Shown: positions 23,501 through 32,085 of the stretch, piece by piece
Layout of the letters: each line of letters opens with the position of its first letter
How positions within the stretch are numbered: position 1 is the stretch's first letter
Source: Toxorhynchites rutilus septentrionalis
Lineage: Eukaryota; Arthropoda; Insecta; Diptera; Culicidae
Direction: 5' to 3'
DNA length: 64,000 bases
NCBI RefSeq assembly: GCF_029784135.1
Contig: NC_073746.1
Coordinates: 111,474,035-111,538,034, forward strand
The notes under the pieces: generated by a model
The model's database searches: none
Seen by the model: only the letters and a program-made list of their open reading frames with translations
What the model was told of the DNA's origin: nothing
Made by a program: the position numbers and the translations under genes

Positions 23501-26433
23501 ACATTTCACATAAATTTTTTTTTCAAAAAACAATTCTTTTTTTAGTTAGCGAATGGGCGCACCTTGTTCCATAGATTTGCCTTGAGTTCGCCGAGTAATT
23601 TGATAGGTTTGGCAATGACAGCTAAATTTGTAGCACATCTTGACTCGCGAATCATATCCCCTTGCCCGGGGCTTGGATGAACCCCTACATTTTATATTTG
23701 ACGGAATTGCACATCTCGGTCTTAATTGAAAAATCCCAAAAAATTCATTTAGACCTTTTGTTCACTAACATCACCGACAACGTTTGTGTGAATGAGTCCA
23801 TGACTCCCCTTTAGGCCAGACAATTGACAATGAAGAAATACTGGCTTTCTTATGAGGGGCTTAGAATGAAAGGGGTGTAAGTGATTTGATCGATTTCTCT
23901 ACATCGACTCTCTCTTTCGGTCATAACTTAGCTCCAAACCAGTGCCACAAATTATAAAAATCTGTTCACGAATGAAGACATTAGCTTTTTCCCAGTGTCG
24001 GATGAATTTTCTTCTGTTGAAACTCAACGCCATATCTATCATAATAAGTATAACACAAGAGTCGAGACGCGTGAACTTTGTCTGGTATATTGAACGAATA
24101 GAGCATGAACGAATTTCGGAAAGCCTGCATTCAGGCACTTCCATTACTGTCAATAATTTCAGGTGATTATCACGAACGTTAAGTTGATCCTCATCGCTTG
24201 CAGTGAATTTTTATTGAAAACGTGTTTGATTTCCATATTTAGAAACAAAGGAATCCGGAGAAGGCAACATTAGCTTTCGTTGAGCGTTGACCGTTGTGCG
24301 GTGTTGAGCGGTTGAGCGACATCTTGCGTTGAACGGCGTTGAGCGTTCCGTTTCCGTTTCTTTTTCTTTTTTATACTGTATTATAATGACTTTCAACACT
24401 TTTTTGGCTGGCTTGTCACTTCCATTTTTGGAAGAATGTCGGGAGTGAGAATTCTACTCGCGATCTTTACCGTGAAGGGTACGGTCCGTTCCCGTTTCCG
24501 TTTCCGCTTTATTTGATCTTTTACTATCGCCATTTCGCTCTAACACGATCTTAGTTTCTAACACTTTCTTTATCTAACTCCATTTCACTAACTCCATTTT
24601 CGGTCTCCTAGGGCGGTTTTCAATGCACCGGAAGCCACCGGAATACGATATTCGACTTCCGCTGTTTAAGCCCTTCCATCCAATACCCATATCGTAGGGG
24701 TTTTATATGATTGCTAGTCATTTATAGCCAGTATCATTAAACCGGAAATCAAAACAAGATTATGTTCGTTTTTCGCTCGTCTGTTATTGTCACCCATTGC
24801 CCATATAATTGGGGTGTACGCCATTTCTGGGCAATCGGGAGTAGATTCATAAAGTATAGCTAGAGTTATGCCATACATTTCATTGCCAATGTCGCCAAAA
24901 ACAAGAATTTTGTATAATAAATGGCTATCCTTTACCATTAATCGATTTTACTCTCAATTAGTTGACGTTGAATTTTATGCTTTGATTTTCACTAACACGC
25001 AATGATATTCAATTTCGACGTTACGAATGTCATGGCGAAAATGAATATGCAAAAGAAAAATGAACTTTATGGCAAGCTGATGTTGATGTTCATTGCACTG
25101 GTGTTCATTGATAGTGTTGTTCCATATTTATCGACTCTCGCTTGAGCAGTAGGTTGTCAATACAAGGCAGGCTGAAATTCGCCGTATTTGAATGCCGTGA
25201 ACGTGAATATTTTCGGCACTGCTCCAAACCCATTCCCAGCTGTATTTAACAGTGTGTAAGATAGGTCAAAACCTCATCTATCGGATTCTATAACAAACTC
25301 AAATTGGAACGTTTTTGTAGTTGAGTTATTAACTGAAGAAAAAGTTGATGAAGAGAAATCGATCAAGTCACTTACACCCCTTGCATTCTAAGCCCCTCAT
25401 ATATCATAGCAACGGTCGAAGGAAGTTTCTCAGTTCTTTGTAGACTTTGTAGACATTTGATCAACGATGGGAGAGGAGCGACTCGGAAAGCTTTCGTTAT
25501 GTCTGTTGAGAACAAAATGCAATTTTTTGGAAAGTCTAGTAGACCGATTTGTCCATCGCACAGAACGAAAAAGTTCATTACTGTATTGCTATTAAAAATT
25601 TAATTCAAAAACAAATTGTCCCCGAAAACAAGATGGTAATATTATGTTTAAGAAACATCCTATCACATTCCATTGCGTATCTAAACATATGCAACGTTTT
25701 GTTGAATTTACAACAACATATAACTATGCACGACTAAAAAATAGCTCAGAATTAGAATTAGGCCCAGAAATTTTAATCAGACATCTGAACGATTTTATTT
25801 TTAAATAAATGTTTTTGTATACCTCCTTGTTAAAGATCAGTCGTTATTTAAATTGGGCATATGATAATGAAAATTGCGATTTTGGGTAGCTGCAACTGCA
25901 TGTACAAGGTTTCAAAGAATCGGAGAGGGTCAGGACCAGCGGCGGCTTATTTGGCGTGGAATTGCTCTAGAAAATGTTAAATGAAGGTCAGTTTTTTACT
26001 CTTCAAAATATTTTACCAGGTTCAGTGACCACAAGCGCGATCGATATGACAATTATAACCGACACCCGCCATCAAACTACCATCGCGATCACCGAGACCG
26101 GGAACGAGGTGATCGATCATACAAAGACAAACGGAGGTATGTTTTTTCCTGTGCTCGCACAAAAACGTTTGGTAGCAATACAATTTTGTTTTTCTTTACA
26201 CCATCGTCAGGTACCCACCCCCACCTGGAGGATACCCAAACAACCACTATGGAATGCCCCCCGGTAGCTATTATCCCCCAGGAGATAATCCCTATCGGTA
26301 TGCCGCAGGCTACGACCGAGGTGGAGGCCCACCAGGCGGCGCCCCTGGTGCAGATTTTATGGACTATCGGGGAAGCGGTGGTGGTGGTGGACGAGGCGAT
26401 TATGACCGGAGGCCTCCACCATCGACTAACTGA
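7987..26433 (+). CDS. Chd1: chromodomain-helicase-DNA-binding protein 1 (six exons seen, N-terminal start unresolved)
   Basis: This is an ATP-dependent nucleosome remodeller that spaces nucleosomes in transcribed genes. Exons 7987-8529, 8674-8786, 13550-18313, 18379-18555, 26020-26136 and 26211-26433 join with matching phases (0,2,2,2,2) to give 1978 codons plus TGA. Counting from 7987, the order is: acidic Ser-rich N-terminus (1-310), chromodomains (about 333-426 and 456-505), SNF2 ATPase with DEMGLGKT (about 569), DEAH (about 676) and a C-lobe ending in [11 protein letters not shown] (about 955), SANT-SLIDE (about 1200-1440), CHDCT2 (about 1535-1625), a His run, and an Arg/Gly/Tyr-rich tail. 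The length is close to Drosophila CHD1. Introns 2 (4.8 kb) and 4 (7.5 kb) hold transposons. The true start is either the in-frame ATG at 7972 or an unseen upstream exon. Confidence 0.93.
8674..8786 (+). CDS. Chd1: Chd1 exon B: basic linker
   Basis: The exon starts [12 protein letters not shown] and ends QPKKKKR in phase 2. This corresponds to the EDYRPKRTRQ-type basic stretch after the acidic region in Drosophila CHD1, as I recall it. The acceptor TGTCTGTTCAG and donor AAG|GTGAGT are both strong. It may act as a nuclear-localisation or DNA-contact segment. Confidence 0.85.
8787..10382. other. Chd1 intron 2, first part; nothing recognised
   Basis: This is AT-rich intronic sequence with only chance frames. 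I saw no transposon termini or coding similarity. Confidence 0.5.
10389..10460 (+). repeat. 32-bp tandem repeat in Chd1 intron 2
   Basis: About 2.3 copies of a unit containing TTTTTTACGCG, ATTTTC and AATTAACG are visible. A nearby CGCGTAAA is in the opposite sense. Units of this kind occur in mosquito DNA transposon ends, but the family is not certain. Confidence 0.55.
10600..11300 (-). mobile_element. degenerate copy of the foldback-like element seen in intron 4
   Basis: From 11041 to about 11300 this region is recognisably the reverse complement of about 20330-20570. Shared blocks, in order, are TTTTTTGCATCAGAAATCA, TATATGGAC, CGCGGG, CAGATTTGTATTCATT, AATAACCA, AATGAATTGAC and GCGAGGAT. 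The left part (10600-11040) is less clear. No intact terminus was found, so this is an old relic. Confidence 0.5.
11301..12332. other. Chd1 intron 2, middle part; nothing recognised
   Basis: Non-coding intronic sequence without clear repeat ends. Weak similarity to the preceding relic may continue to about 11720. Confidence 0.4.
12343..12617 (+). mobile_element. tRNA-headed SINE, Feilai-like, complete
   Basis: The head starts GTGCTCCCTTGGCCGAGTGG (A box) and includes the B box GGTTCGATTCC. A conserved tRNA-unrelated body follows, and the 3' end is a run of GAA triplets. It is flanked by AGAATGTCCA duplications (12333-12342 and 12618-12627). A tRNA head, unrelated body and triplet tail match the description of Feilai, a mosquito tRNA-related SINE; the name is inferred. 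A second copy lies at 20601-20879 and a 3' fragment at 48840-48945. Confidence 0.8.
12628..13549. other. Chd1 intron 2, last part with acceptor tract
   Basis: No gene was recognised. The intron ends in a long pyrimidine tract and a tandem CAGCAG acceptor at about 13547-13552. Confidence 0.55.
13550..18313 (+). CDS. Chd1: Chd1 exon C: chromodomains, SNF2 ATPase, SANT-SLIDE, CHDCT2
   Basis: This 4764-bp exon carries all catalytic parts. The chromodomains show [17 protein letters not shown] and [17 protein letters not shown]. The ATPase has [11 protein letters not shown] (Walker A), DEAHRLKN (motif II), [13 protein letters not shown], and in the C lobe [21 protein letters not shown] and [16 protein letters not shown], all intact. 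Downstream come [20 protein letters not shown] and the SLIDE-like [12 protein letters not shown], then [16 protein letters not shown] of CHDCT2 and a His-rich run. The start is fixed by phase from exon B; CAGCAG offers two acceptors three bases apart. The end is the donor GAAG|GTGAGA. Confidence 0.95.
18379..18555 (+). CDS. Chd1: Chd1 exon D: Arg/Gly/Asp-rich tail segment
   Basis: The exon is preceded by a 65-bp intron (TTCTCAATTGACAG acceptor) and encodes [19 protein letters not shown] through DDRWSGRDR. The donor ACAG|GTAATT opens a 7.46-kb intron. Phase 2 on both sides matches the neighbours. Confidence 0.88.
18556..19373. other. Chd1 intron 4, first part; no confident feature
   Basis: An 88-codon frame at 18772-19038 has no recognisable motif and is treated as chance. 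No repeat boundaries were seen before the left arm at 19374. Confidence 0.45.
19374..19612 (+). mobile_element. left inverted arm of a foldback/hAT-like element
   Basis: The outer end reads CAGGGCTTGGCATAGTC. Its sequence through AGTCAACTGAGGATAGTCAG, CCGTATTCAGTTAG, GGCTTCTTCACGCAGTTTCT and GTGACTTCCCCC recurs in reverse complement at 20985-22049. CAGGG-type ends suggest the hAT superfamily, but no 8-bp duplication was found. The arm stops where gypsy pol sequence begins. Confidence 0.65.
19613..20240 (+). pseudogene. Ty3/gypsy reverse transcriptase-RNase H fragment
   Basis: Across two or three frames one reads [17 protein letters not shown], then [17 protein letters not shown], then [31 protein letters not shown] and finally [19 protein letters not shown]. 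These are the RT thumb/tether and RNase H blocks of Ty3/gypsy pol in the right order. Several frameshifts and stops make it dead. The integrase of the same pol lies at about 22085-23045, so the intervening 1.8 kb is an insertion or replacement. Confidence 0.75.
20601..20879 (-). mobile_element. tRNA-headed SINE, Feilai-like, complete, second copy
   Basis: This is the same family as 12343-12617, in reverse: AAG/TTC triplet tail at the left, then the conserved body, then the B box (GGAATCGAACCC in this strand) and A box (CCACTCGGCCA) at the right. An 8-bp CTAAAAAG duplication flanks it (20593-20600 and 20880-20887). Its tRNA-like head should not be called a tRNA gene. Confidence 0.8.
21130..21971. 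mobile_element. TA-flanked MITE inside the right arm
   Basis: The termini are CAGTAATCGTTCGTTATCTG and the reverse complement of CAGTAAACATTCGCTAACTG, with TA on both sides (21128-21129 and 21972-21973). The left arm at about 19440 serves as an empty site lacking this insert. TA targets plus CAGTA ends suggest Tc1/mariner/pogo-type mobilisation. It has no coding capacity of its own, and a LINE fragment sits within it. Confidence 0.7.
21348..21879 (-). mobile_element. 5'-truncated non-LTR retrotransposon with C-terminal zinc knuckle
   Basis: On the minus strand the frame reads [17 protein letters not shown] then PKFDDLRNL and ends FFKI-stop, the CX2CX...HX4C knuckle that ends many RNase-H-bearing LINEs. 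A 3' UTR and a poly(A) (T run at 21348-21358) follow. A 13-bp duplication GATTCTATTTGAA flanks the insert (21335-21347 and 21880-21892), showing a typical 5'-truncated insertion. The clade is not resolved (R1-, I- or LOA-like). Confidence 0.75.
22085..23045 (+). pseudogene. Ty3/gypsy integrase fragment
   Basis: The zinc-binding part shows [10 protein letters not shown]...WWPTID and FTHNCSSC (HHCC). The catalytic core begins [15 protein letters not shown] with its first Asp, continues to VVSDND with the second, and after a frameshift near 22795 reads [20 protein letters not shown], where the position usually held by the catalytic Glu is Gly. It ends SPAMMMLG. This continues the pol fragment at 19613-20240. 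It is inactive. Confidence 0.8.
23046..23852. other. Chd1 intron 4 sequence without a clear feature
   Basis: AT-rich intronic DNA. No LTR or poly-purine tract for the gypsy element was recognised. Confidence 0.4.
23853..25399. mobile_element. TA-flanked DNA element with ~46-bp TIRs
   Basis: The left end TGAGGGGCTTAGAATGAAAG, GGGTGTAAGTGATTTGATCG and ATTTCTC is mirrored at 25353-25399 with about three mismatches. TA lies at 23851-23852 and 25400-25401. At 1.55 kb with no transposase-like frame, it is a non-autonomous Tc1/mariner-type element. It contains a short SINE-like segment at about 24395-24480 and a GTTGAGCG-rich patch at about 24280-24350. Confidence 0.75.
24395..24482 (-). repeat. 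partial tRNA-derived SINE, family shared with 58736-58890
   Basis: The string GGAAGAATGTCGGGAGTGAG, followed by an altered B box and GTGAAGGGTACGG, matches the sequence at about 58800-58860. Read on the minus strand it is a degenerate tRNA-like head followed by the start of a body. Boundaries are approximate. Confidence 0.5.
25402..26019. other. end of Chd1 intron 4; no feature besides the acceptor
   Basis: AT-rich sequence ending in the acceptor AAAATATTTTACCAG at 26019. Confidence 0.5.
26020..26136 (+). CDS. Chd1: Chd1 exon E: Arg/Asp/Tyr-rich tail segment
   Basis: The exon encodes [19 protein letters not shown] through [10 protein letters not shown], equivalent to the SQEYKRDRYDGYGR region of Drosophila CHD1 as I recall it. 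The acceptor TTTTACCAG and donor GGAG|GTATGT keep phase 2 on both sides. Confidence 0.88.
26211..26433 (+). CDS. Chd1: Chd1 exon F: Gly/Pro/Tyr-rich C-terminus and stop
   Basis: After a 74-bp intron (acceptor CCATCGTCAG) the frame reads [19 protein letters not shown] to [11 protein letters not shown] and TGA at 26431. The low-complexity PPGGY/YYPPG composition matches the CHD1 tail of flies. The phase is set by exon E. Confidence 0.88.
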
Positions 26434-27440
26434 AAACGGAATTTGGAGCGGGAGAACAAAGTGAAAAAAGAGCAGTTCGGTATTTGTGAAACAATAGGTT
26501 AGGTTTATCTGGAACAACAATTAGACGCAACTGTGAATGCTATATATAACCACTACTATATATAGTAACCAATTTTCGGTACTTTTGTTACCTGTCGCTC
26601 CTGGAAATAGTTTTCTTCTTTTTTTACAAGAAACAAAATGCTAAGATTTTAAACAATCGTTGTAATAATTTATTGAGCCATCAACATTACAGAAGAAAAT
26701 GCACATATTCATCCACGAACCGGGGTTCATTGAATGTTCACAAATTCCCTATACCTCCAAACTTCGTCCCTTCTTTTAAGTTGTTCAAATAAAGATATAA
26801 CCAATCCACTAGAGGAATGGAATGCATTTTGCTCCAACGTACACACACACATGCTGTAAATAATTTCGAATCGTACATTACTAAAAGTCAACGCAGAATT
26901 TGATGCAGATAATATGTGATGGTGAGATAGTTAAAGAGCCGTTGTGTATTGCTGCGTTTGTAAAAATATTTGTAAAAAAGAGATAGGCTGTAAGGAATAA
27001 AAATATTCGCAATAAGGATAATGACACGATTTAGTGAAACTAGGAATGCAACAAAAAATCATGTGAGAACTGTGAGCGCGAAAGAAGACTGGCAACTGTC
27101 GTTCATAGGGGTAGAAAGTTAGTTTCTACGATATTTTAATTTATACCAACCAATTGTCGATAGCAAGTATATTTTTATTTATAAGCATAAGATAGATTGG
27201 AGGCATAATTAAAATTGAAAACTGGCGAAATCTTGCGTTTGAGCTGGGTGGTGTCTGGTTCGGTCCACCAAAACAACACTGCTAAAGCAGACGGTGGAAG
27301 TCAGCGTGATTGTAATTGTATTACAGAAAGCGGCGGTAAATCTCAAGACTCAACAACTTGAATTTCGTTCGAAGCAAATGCTTATTAGCTCTAAATAGCA
27401 AATGCACGATTTCAATGAATAAACATTGGATCAGTAAATG
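26434..27440 (+). other. Chd1: Chd1 3' UTR with three AATAAA signals
   Basis: AT-rich non-coding sequence follows the stop codon. AATAAA occurs at 26788, 26997 and 27418, so alternative polyadenylation is possible. The minus-strand RTE element begins just beyond (about 27.5 kb) and would converge on the end of this gene. Confidence 0.6.
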
Positions 27441-27573
27441 AATAATAATCATATGTGGCCACTATTTATTTCGATCCGATATGTCCATAATCTGTTTGTT
27501 CGTGTAATTGTGCGCACTCCTAGTGGCGTGGTGGGCGAACGTGGAAGATCTCCATCTTGGGCGGCTGCTTGCT

Positions 27574-28654
27574 TTAAGCCTTGACCGCATCAACTTCCTT
27601 AATTTCCTTGTTGAGGCTGCGTCGCCACGAGGCCCTGGGTCTGCCTCTGCTGCGATGTCCTGCCGGACTCCAATCTAGCGCTTGTTTGCAGATTTCGTTT
27701 CCGCTCCTTCGTAGTGTGTGGCCGACCCACTTCCACTTGCATTCTCGAATCTGGAGCTCGACGTTCGAGATCCAGTTGTGAGGCCACCAGGCACGAATTA
27801 TGTACAGCAGGCATCGGTTGACGGTCACACCACGTCTCGCTGACGATACTGATTTCACTTTCGAGTTGAAGATTCGGATTTTGGTGCGAAAAAAATCCAA
27901 CCAGATTAGGATTTCCACACATTTCGTAAACTCGCAAAAGCAGCCCCCGCCTTCTTGATCCGTACACTTATTATGCCGATTTTGGTGTCATCATCCGACG
28001 CTGTCTGGCTGCCATGATATTGTATGCTTGCTACGCCTGCCCCGCTACTGTGAAGTTGGGGCGATTGTCCACGTTTACATCGAAGGATTTGGTCTTGTTG
28101 TCGGGAAGGTCATTCAGCTTCCTCTGCATATCGGAGCGCCGTTGTGCTAGTAGTACAACGCCAGCTTGAGATCGTTCAGATGCTCCATTGTAACAGGCTG
28201 CCAAGTAGGTGGTCAATTGTACTCACTATGATCTCGTTAATTACGATGAGGAGCAGTAGCGGTGATAGTATACATCCTTGCCTCACACCGGCGACTACTC
28301 GGATCGGGTCGGACAAGGCTCCGTTATGCAGGACTCGGAACGTGAAAACCTCGTACTTCGCTTCGATGAGGTTAACGATTTTATCTGTGACTTCTTTGCG
28401 TCTCAAGGTGCCCCACAAATTTCCGTCGATGAGTCGTTCAAAAGCTTTTTCGTAGTCAATGAAAACCAAATATAAGAACTCTAGGAATTCGTTGATCTGC
28501 CCCAGGATGATGCCGTCATAGAGCTACGTCGACCTTCTCTCGTTTCCGTTCTAGGATAACTCTGCACATAATTTTCAGAACAATACAATGTAACATGATG
28601 CCTCGCCAATTGTCGCGCACAGTCGTATCCCCCTTCTTGGGAACCTTCACTAAG
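27574..28654 (-). pseudogene. RTE reverse transcriptase C-terminal half
   Basis: On the minus strand: LVKVPKKGDTT, RDNWRGIML (palm), then VFIDYEKAFERLIDGNLWG with the first catalytic Asp, RVLHNGALSDPIRVVAGVRQG, and after frameshifts the C-terminal KWVGHTLRRSG and RGRPRASWRRSLNKEIKEVD. The YxDD box itself falls in a damaged part. The piece begins exactly where the TIR insertion ends (28654). Confidence 0.78.
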
Positions 28655-29779
28655 GGCCCTATTCCAGAAAACGAGACGAGCAATTCGTCTCGTCTCGGCT
28701 TCAGTCACTGTCGAGACGAGCAAAATATCCCATTTTAGTACACGAGTTTCATTGAAATGGTTTATTTGGTAGACTGGAGAGACTTCAGTCAGTTTTTCTC
28801 GGTATGATCAGTGATGTCAGATGAGAAGACATGTTTTTTGTTTTGAGAAAAACGACAAACAATTTTAAAATAGATCAATCGATACTCTTTTCTCAGTGCC
28901 AAAATATTAAAAAAACATAACAAAAAGGAATAAGTTTCATATATCTTCTGGTTTCATTAATATTTTTCCTCGAGTATATGGTTTCATCACTCAGACGTTT
29001 TGTTATTATGGATTTATTGGGGGCAATGTTTGTTCACCTAATCAACGATTTATCAAGGAAAGTTTTAAATCTATATATCTGTATTTCAAATAAAGTAGTT
29101 GTTTTGAATTACTCATTTTCATTCAATATGTGGAGACCCTTTTCATGCCGTGTTAATACAGTAATTTACATTTAATGCGACATTTTTTTAATTGGACATA
29201 CCTGTAATGCGACACGTTTAATTGGACATGTTTACATCTAATTGGACAGAGGTGAATCCGCACTGACAGTGGTTAGTGTCGACGTCTGGTGGCGACTTTC
29301 AATTTGGGACAAAACTCGATAGTGTAATCTATATCAGATTAGAAGGCACGAAGCCAGTTTTGAAATAATAAAATTTGAATGAAAATTTGTACACCATGTT
29401 AATTAATTACTTGAAACACGTACTTTTGATTCTTATTTAATCGATTGTCTATACACTTCTGATATTTTGACTGAAGCCTTTCATTATATATAATATAAAA
29501 TTGTTCTCAAACACGATTTTCGTATGAGGTTTTTTACCCCATGTAAAAAAAGTGTATTTCATTTAAATAGAATACTAATTTGATACGAATAAGTTAATTT
29601 TTATTCATAATTTTAATTTTGAAAACGTGTTCATTCCGCCTGAAAATTAATTACTATCTTGGACGCTCCCAAAATCATGAAACGAAGCTCAGTGCCGTCA
29701 ACGCGAATATCAACAAACACAGCACAAACGAAAAACAGAATGTGAAAAACAAGTTAGAACCAGACAAGAAAAACATCAA

Positions 29780-29905
29780 AATGGACTCAGAATAACATTT
29801 TGATAAATCGTGGTGAGAGTGTTCTACAAGTGGCTGACGAAACGGGCCTTCCACGGTCGACAGTTTACGGAATCGAGAAGCAAGAAATAGCATTGCGGTA
29901 TTGCA
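29780..29905 (+). pseudogene. helix-turn-helix fragment of Tigger-like transposase in the left arm
   Basis: The reading NRGESVLQVADETGLPRSTV, then YGI, is a typical CENP-B/Tigger N-terminal helix-turn-helix. It follows the duplicated transposase start (codons after about 29768) with an in-frame stop between. The main minus-strand transposase lacks this segment, so the two arms preserve different parts of the ancestral gene. Confidence 0.65.
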
Positions 29906-29947
29906 AGGCGTTGGTCAACTAAACTATCCCCTGATTTCGAGATAATA

Positions 29948-30540
29948 ATAGGAAATATAAAGGTAGAGAAACCAGATGCCGAAATCGACACAACTATCGT
30001 TAAGGAAGAATATGATGTGAAACTTAAAAATACGAATGCAATCACTCAGCCCATGGCGCCGAAGAAATTAACCAAGAACATTCATAAACTTATCAAAAAA
30101 GGTTTAGATGGATATTTTAATGTTATTTCCGCATGTTCTTATATATATTAATTAATTGCAGCATCAAAACACAAATATTATTTACGATATGGATTAAAGG
30201 ATGTTCAAGTGCGTCCGCGGAATAATGAAACAGGGAAAGCAATGTGTATATTGTGCGTTGAAATGGAGGTTGCAATTTATAAAAAAGTTGAATAAAGTCA
30301 AATATCTAATCGGAAGTCTCTAATTCGCATCTCAATTTTTACAGGATTGTCATTTTCGCTGCAGAAAAGTGGAAATCATGTGTCACTTGCCATCTGTTTG
30401 TGAGAAACGCAATATCCCATATTGCTATACGCCGAGTCGGAAGACTTGGGAGCAGCAGTGGGTGTGAAATGAGGCACAGTCGCAATACTAATCCGAGAGC
30501 AGCCCGATTATCAGGAACAGTTCGATAAACTAAAAGTGAA
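29948..30540 (+). pseudogene. NHP2: captured three-exon copy of NHP2 (H/ACA snoRNP core protein)
   Basis: Exon 1 (29948-30101) begins at ATA, where the family has ATG, and reads VEKPDAEIDTTIVKEEYDVK then ITQPMAPKKLTKNIHKLIKK. A phase-1 GT-AG intron of 60 bp (30102-30161) follows. Exon 2 (30162-30234) gives SKHKYYLRYGLKDVQ. Its donor appears as GAAAGC, one change from GTAAGC. Exon 3 starts at 30345 after TTTTTACAG and reads [25 protein letters not shown], then after a frameshift LGAA, a stop in place of Arg, and REQPDYQEQFDKLK. NHP2 binds box H/ACA RNAs for pseudouridylation and telomerase RNP. With the start, donor, frame and stop changes, this copy cannot make NHP2. Confidence 0.85.
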
Positions 30541-30779
30541 GAATCAATGCCGTCAACACGAATATACCATTGTGCGAGTTTTTACAACACGATAAATTTT
30601 TAGGAGTATTTTCAACCATTTTTCCAATCAAAACAATTTATGGTGTTACAATCAATCATTTTGTATTTTTGTTATCATGCCATATACTTCATTAAAATTC
30701 ACTATTGTTATTCGTCAAGAAGGCGAATAATTTCATTTTCATATTCGTTTTTTCATTTTTCGGCTTCCACTAATTTACG

Positions 30780-32085
30780 GTCATCACCAACAGCAATAAG
30801 AACATTTTGGAGTACATCCATGATGCTGATAGCCTACTTATAATCATTGCGTTTTTCGGATTGACTGCTCCAAGAGTACATATAACCGAAGTACTAAGAT
30901 CACCCTCAGCACTTTCGTTAGCATCGCAATCTTGCTCTTCATGGTCGGCCTCGAAAAAGTCACCACCAGAGGCTTGGCCAATTGCTCGTCGGTATATATT
31001 TGCGCTACATCTATGTTGTCTGAGTTGCTTAGCCACTCTTGAACTTCTTCTTCGGTCAGTTCGTAGTTTGGATCAACGAGTTGCACTACTTTAGTAAGCA
31101 ACACGCGGGGGTCACTTGTTGGTGAAGAAATTGTGAAATCCTTGAACGAGTTATAGTTTTGATCTTGACTTAAGAGATTGCGCCAACAGTTAGCAATCGT
31201 TTCTGGAGTTACAGTGGCCCACGCATCAGTCGCTAGTTGAATAGCATCATAAAGGCTAAATGATTTGATAACTTCTGTAACTGGGCGATCGCTGTCAGTT
31301 TCTAACAGAACACGGCGCAGAAAATTCGATTTATAGATAACTAAAAAATAAAAATAATATTCACTAACTTGGACTCGAAAATGTAATGACATTATTACCC
31401 TTAAAAGCATTGATGATTCCTTGATCCATAGGCTGAAGAAAGCTTGTCACATTTGGAGGAAGAAAGATCACCTGAATTTCTGCGTCATCCACTTGAAACA
31501 TATCTTTACTGCAATGTGCGGTGCAATTATCTAGAATTAGAAGCGCATTAGTCGGTCTATTCTGTGCAGCTGCCTTCCGTTTGATCTCAGGAACGAAAAC
31601 GGAGTAGGACCAATCAGTAAACGTCGCACTAGTTTGCCACGCTTTCTTATTTGAAAAATAGTGTATCCCATCAGGCACACCTTGCGTTTTAAAGCACCTA
31701 GGATTTGATGCGCGGCCAAGCACTTGTAATGGTAATTTGTGGCTACCACTTGCATTGCTGCAAGGTGTAATTGTCAGTCTCTCCTTCAACGACTTGCGTC
31801 CGGGTGCAGTTTTTTCGCTAGAACTAACCAATGACTTTGTAGGCAAGGCTTTCACAGACTATGTTCTTATCTTTGATGGTGAGGACATTATACTTTCGTC
31901 TCTTGTATTTCACTGGACGGTCATTTTGATCAGGCTTGCTGTTAGCTTCGCTGACGGTGATTTGTTCTAAAGCAATAGAACAGCTCGAATGAATGTTGGC
32001 CGGTAGTAGATCTTCTAAATGTTCATCTAAATATTCTCCTTGCATGTATCCTTCACCAATGTCTACGAAAATTGAGTCCATTTTG
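30780..32085 (-). pseudogene. Tigger-like DDE transposase, internally deleted
   Basis: The minus strand starts MDSIFVDIGEGYMQGEYLDE and reaches KRRKYNVLTIKDKNIVCESL, the beginning of the helix-turn-helix. It then jumps (frame change near 31840) to KALPTKSLVSSSEKTAPGRK and KERLTITPCSNASGSHKLPL. The second and third catalytic acids are visible in LLILDNCTAH and LQPMDQGII. The segment that should carry the DNA-binding domains and the first catalytic Asp (NADETG box) is missing. The C-terminus (DAWATVTPETIANCWRNLL) continues to about 30780 through another frameshift. Confidence 0.85.
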
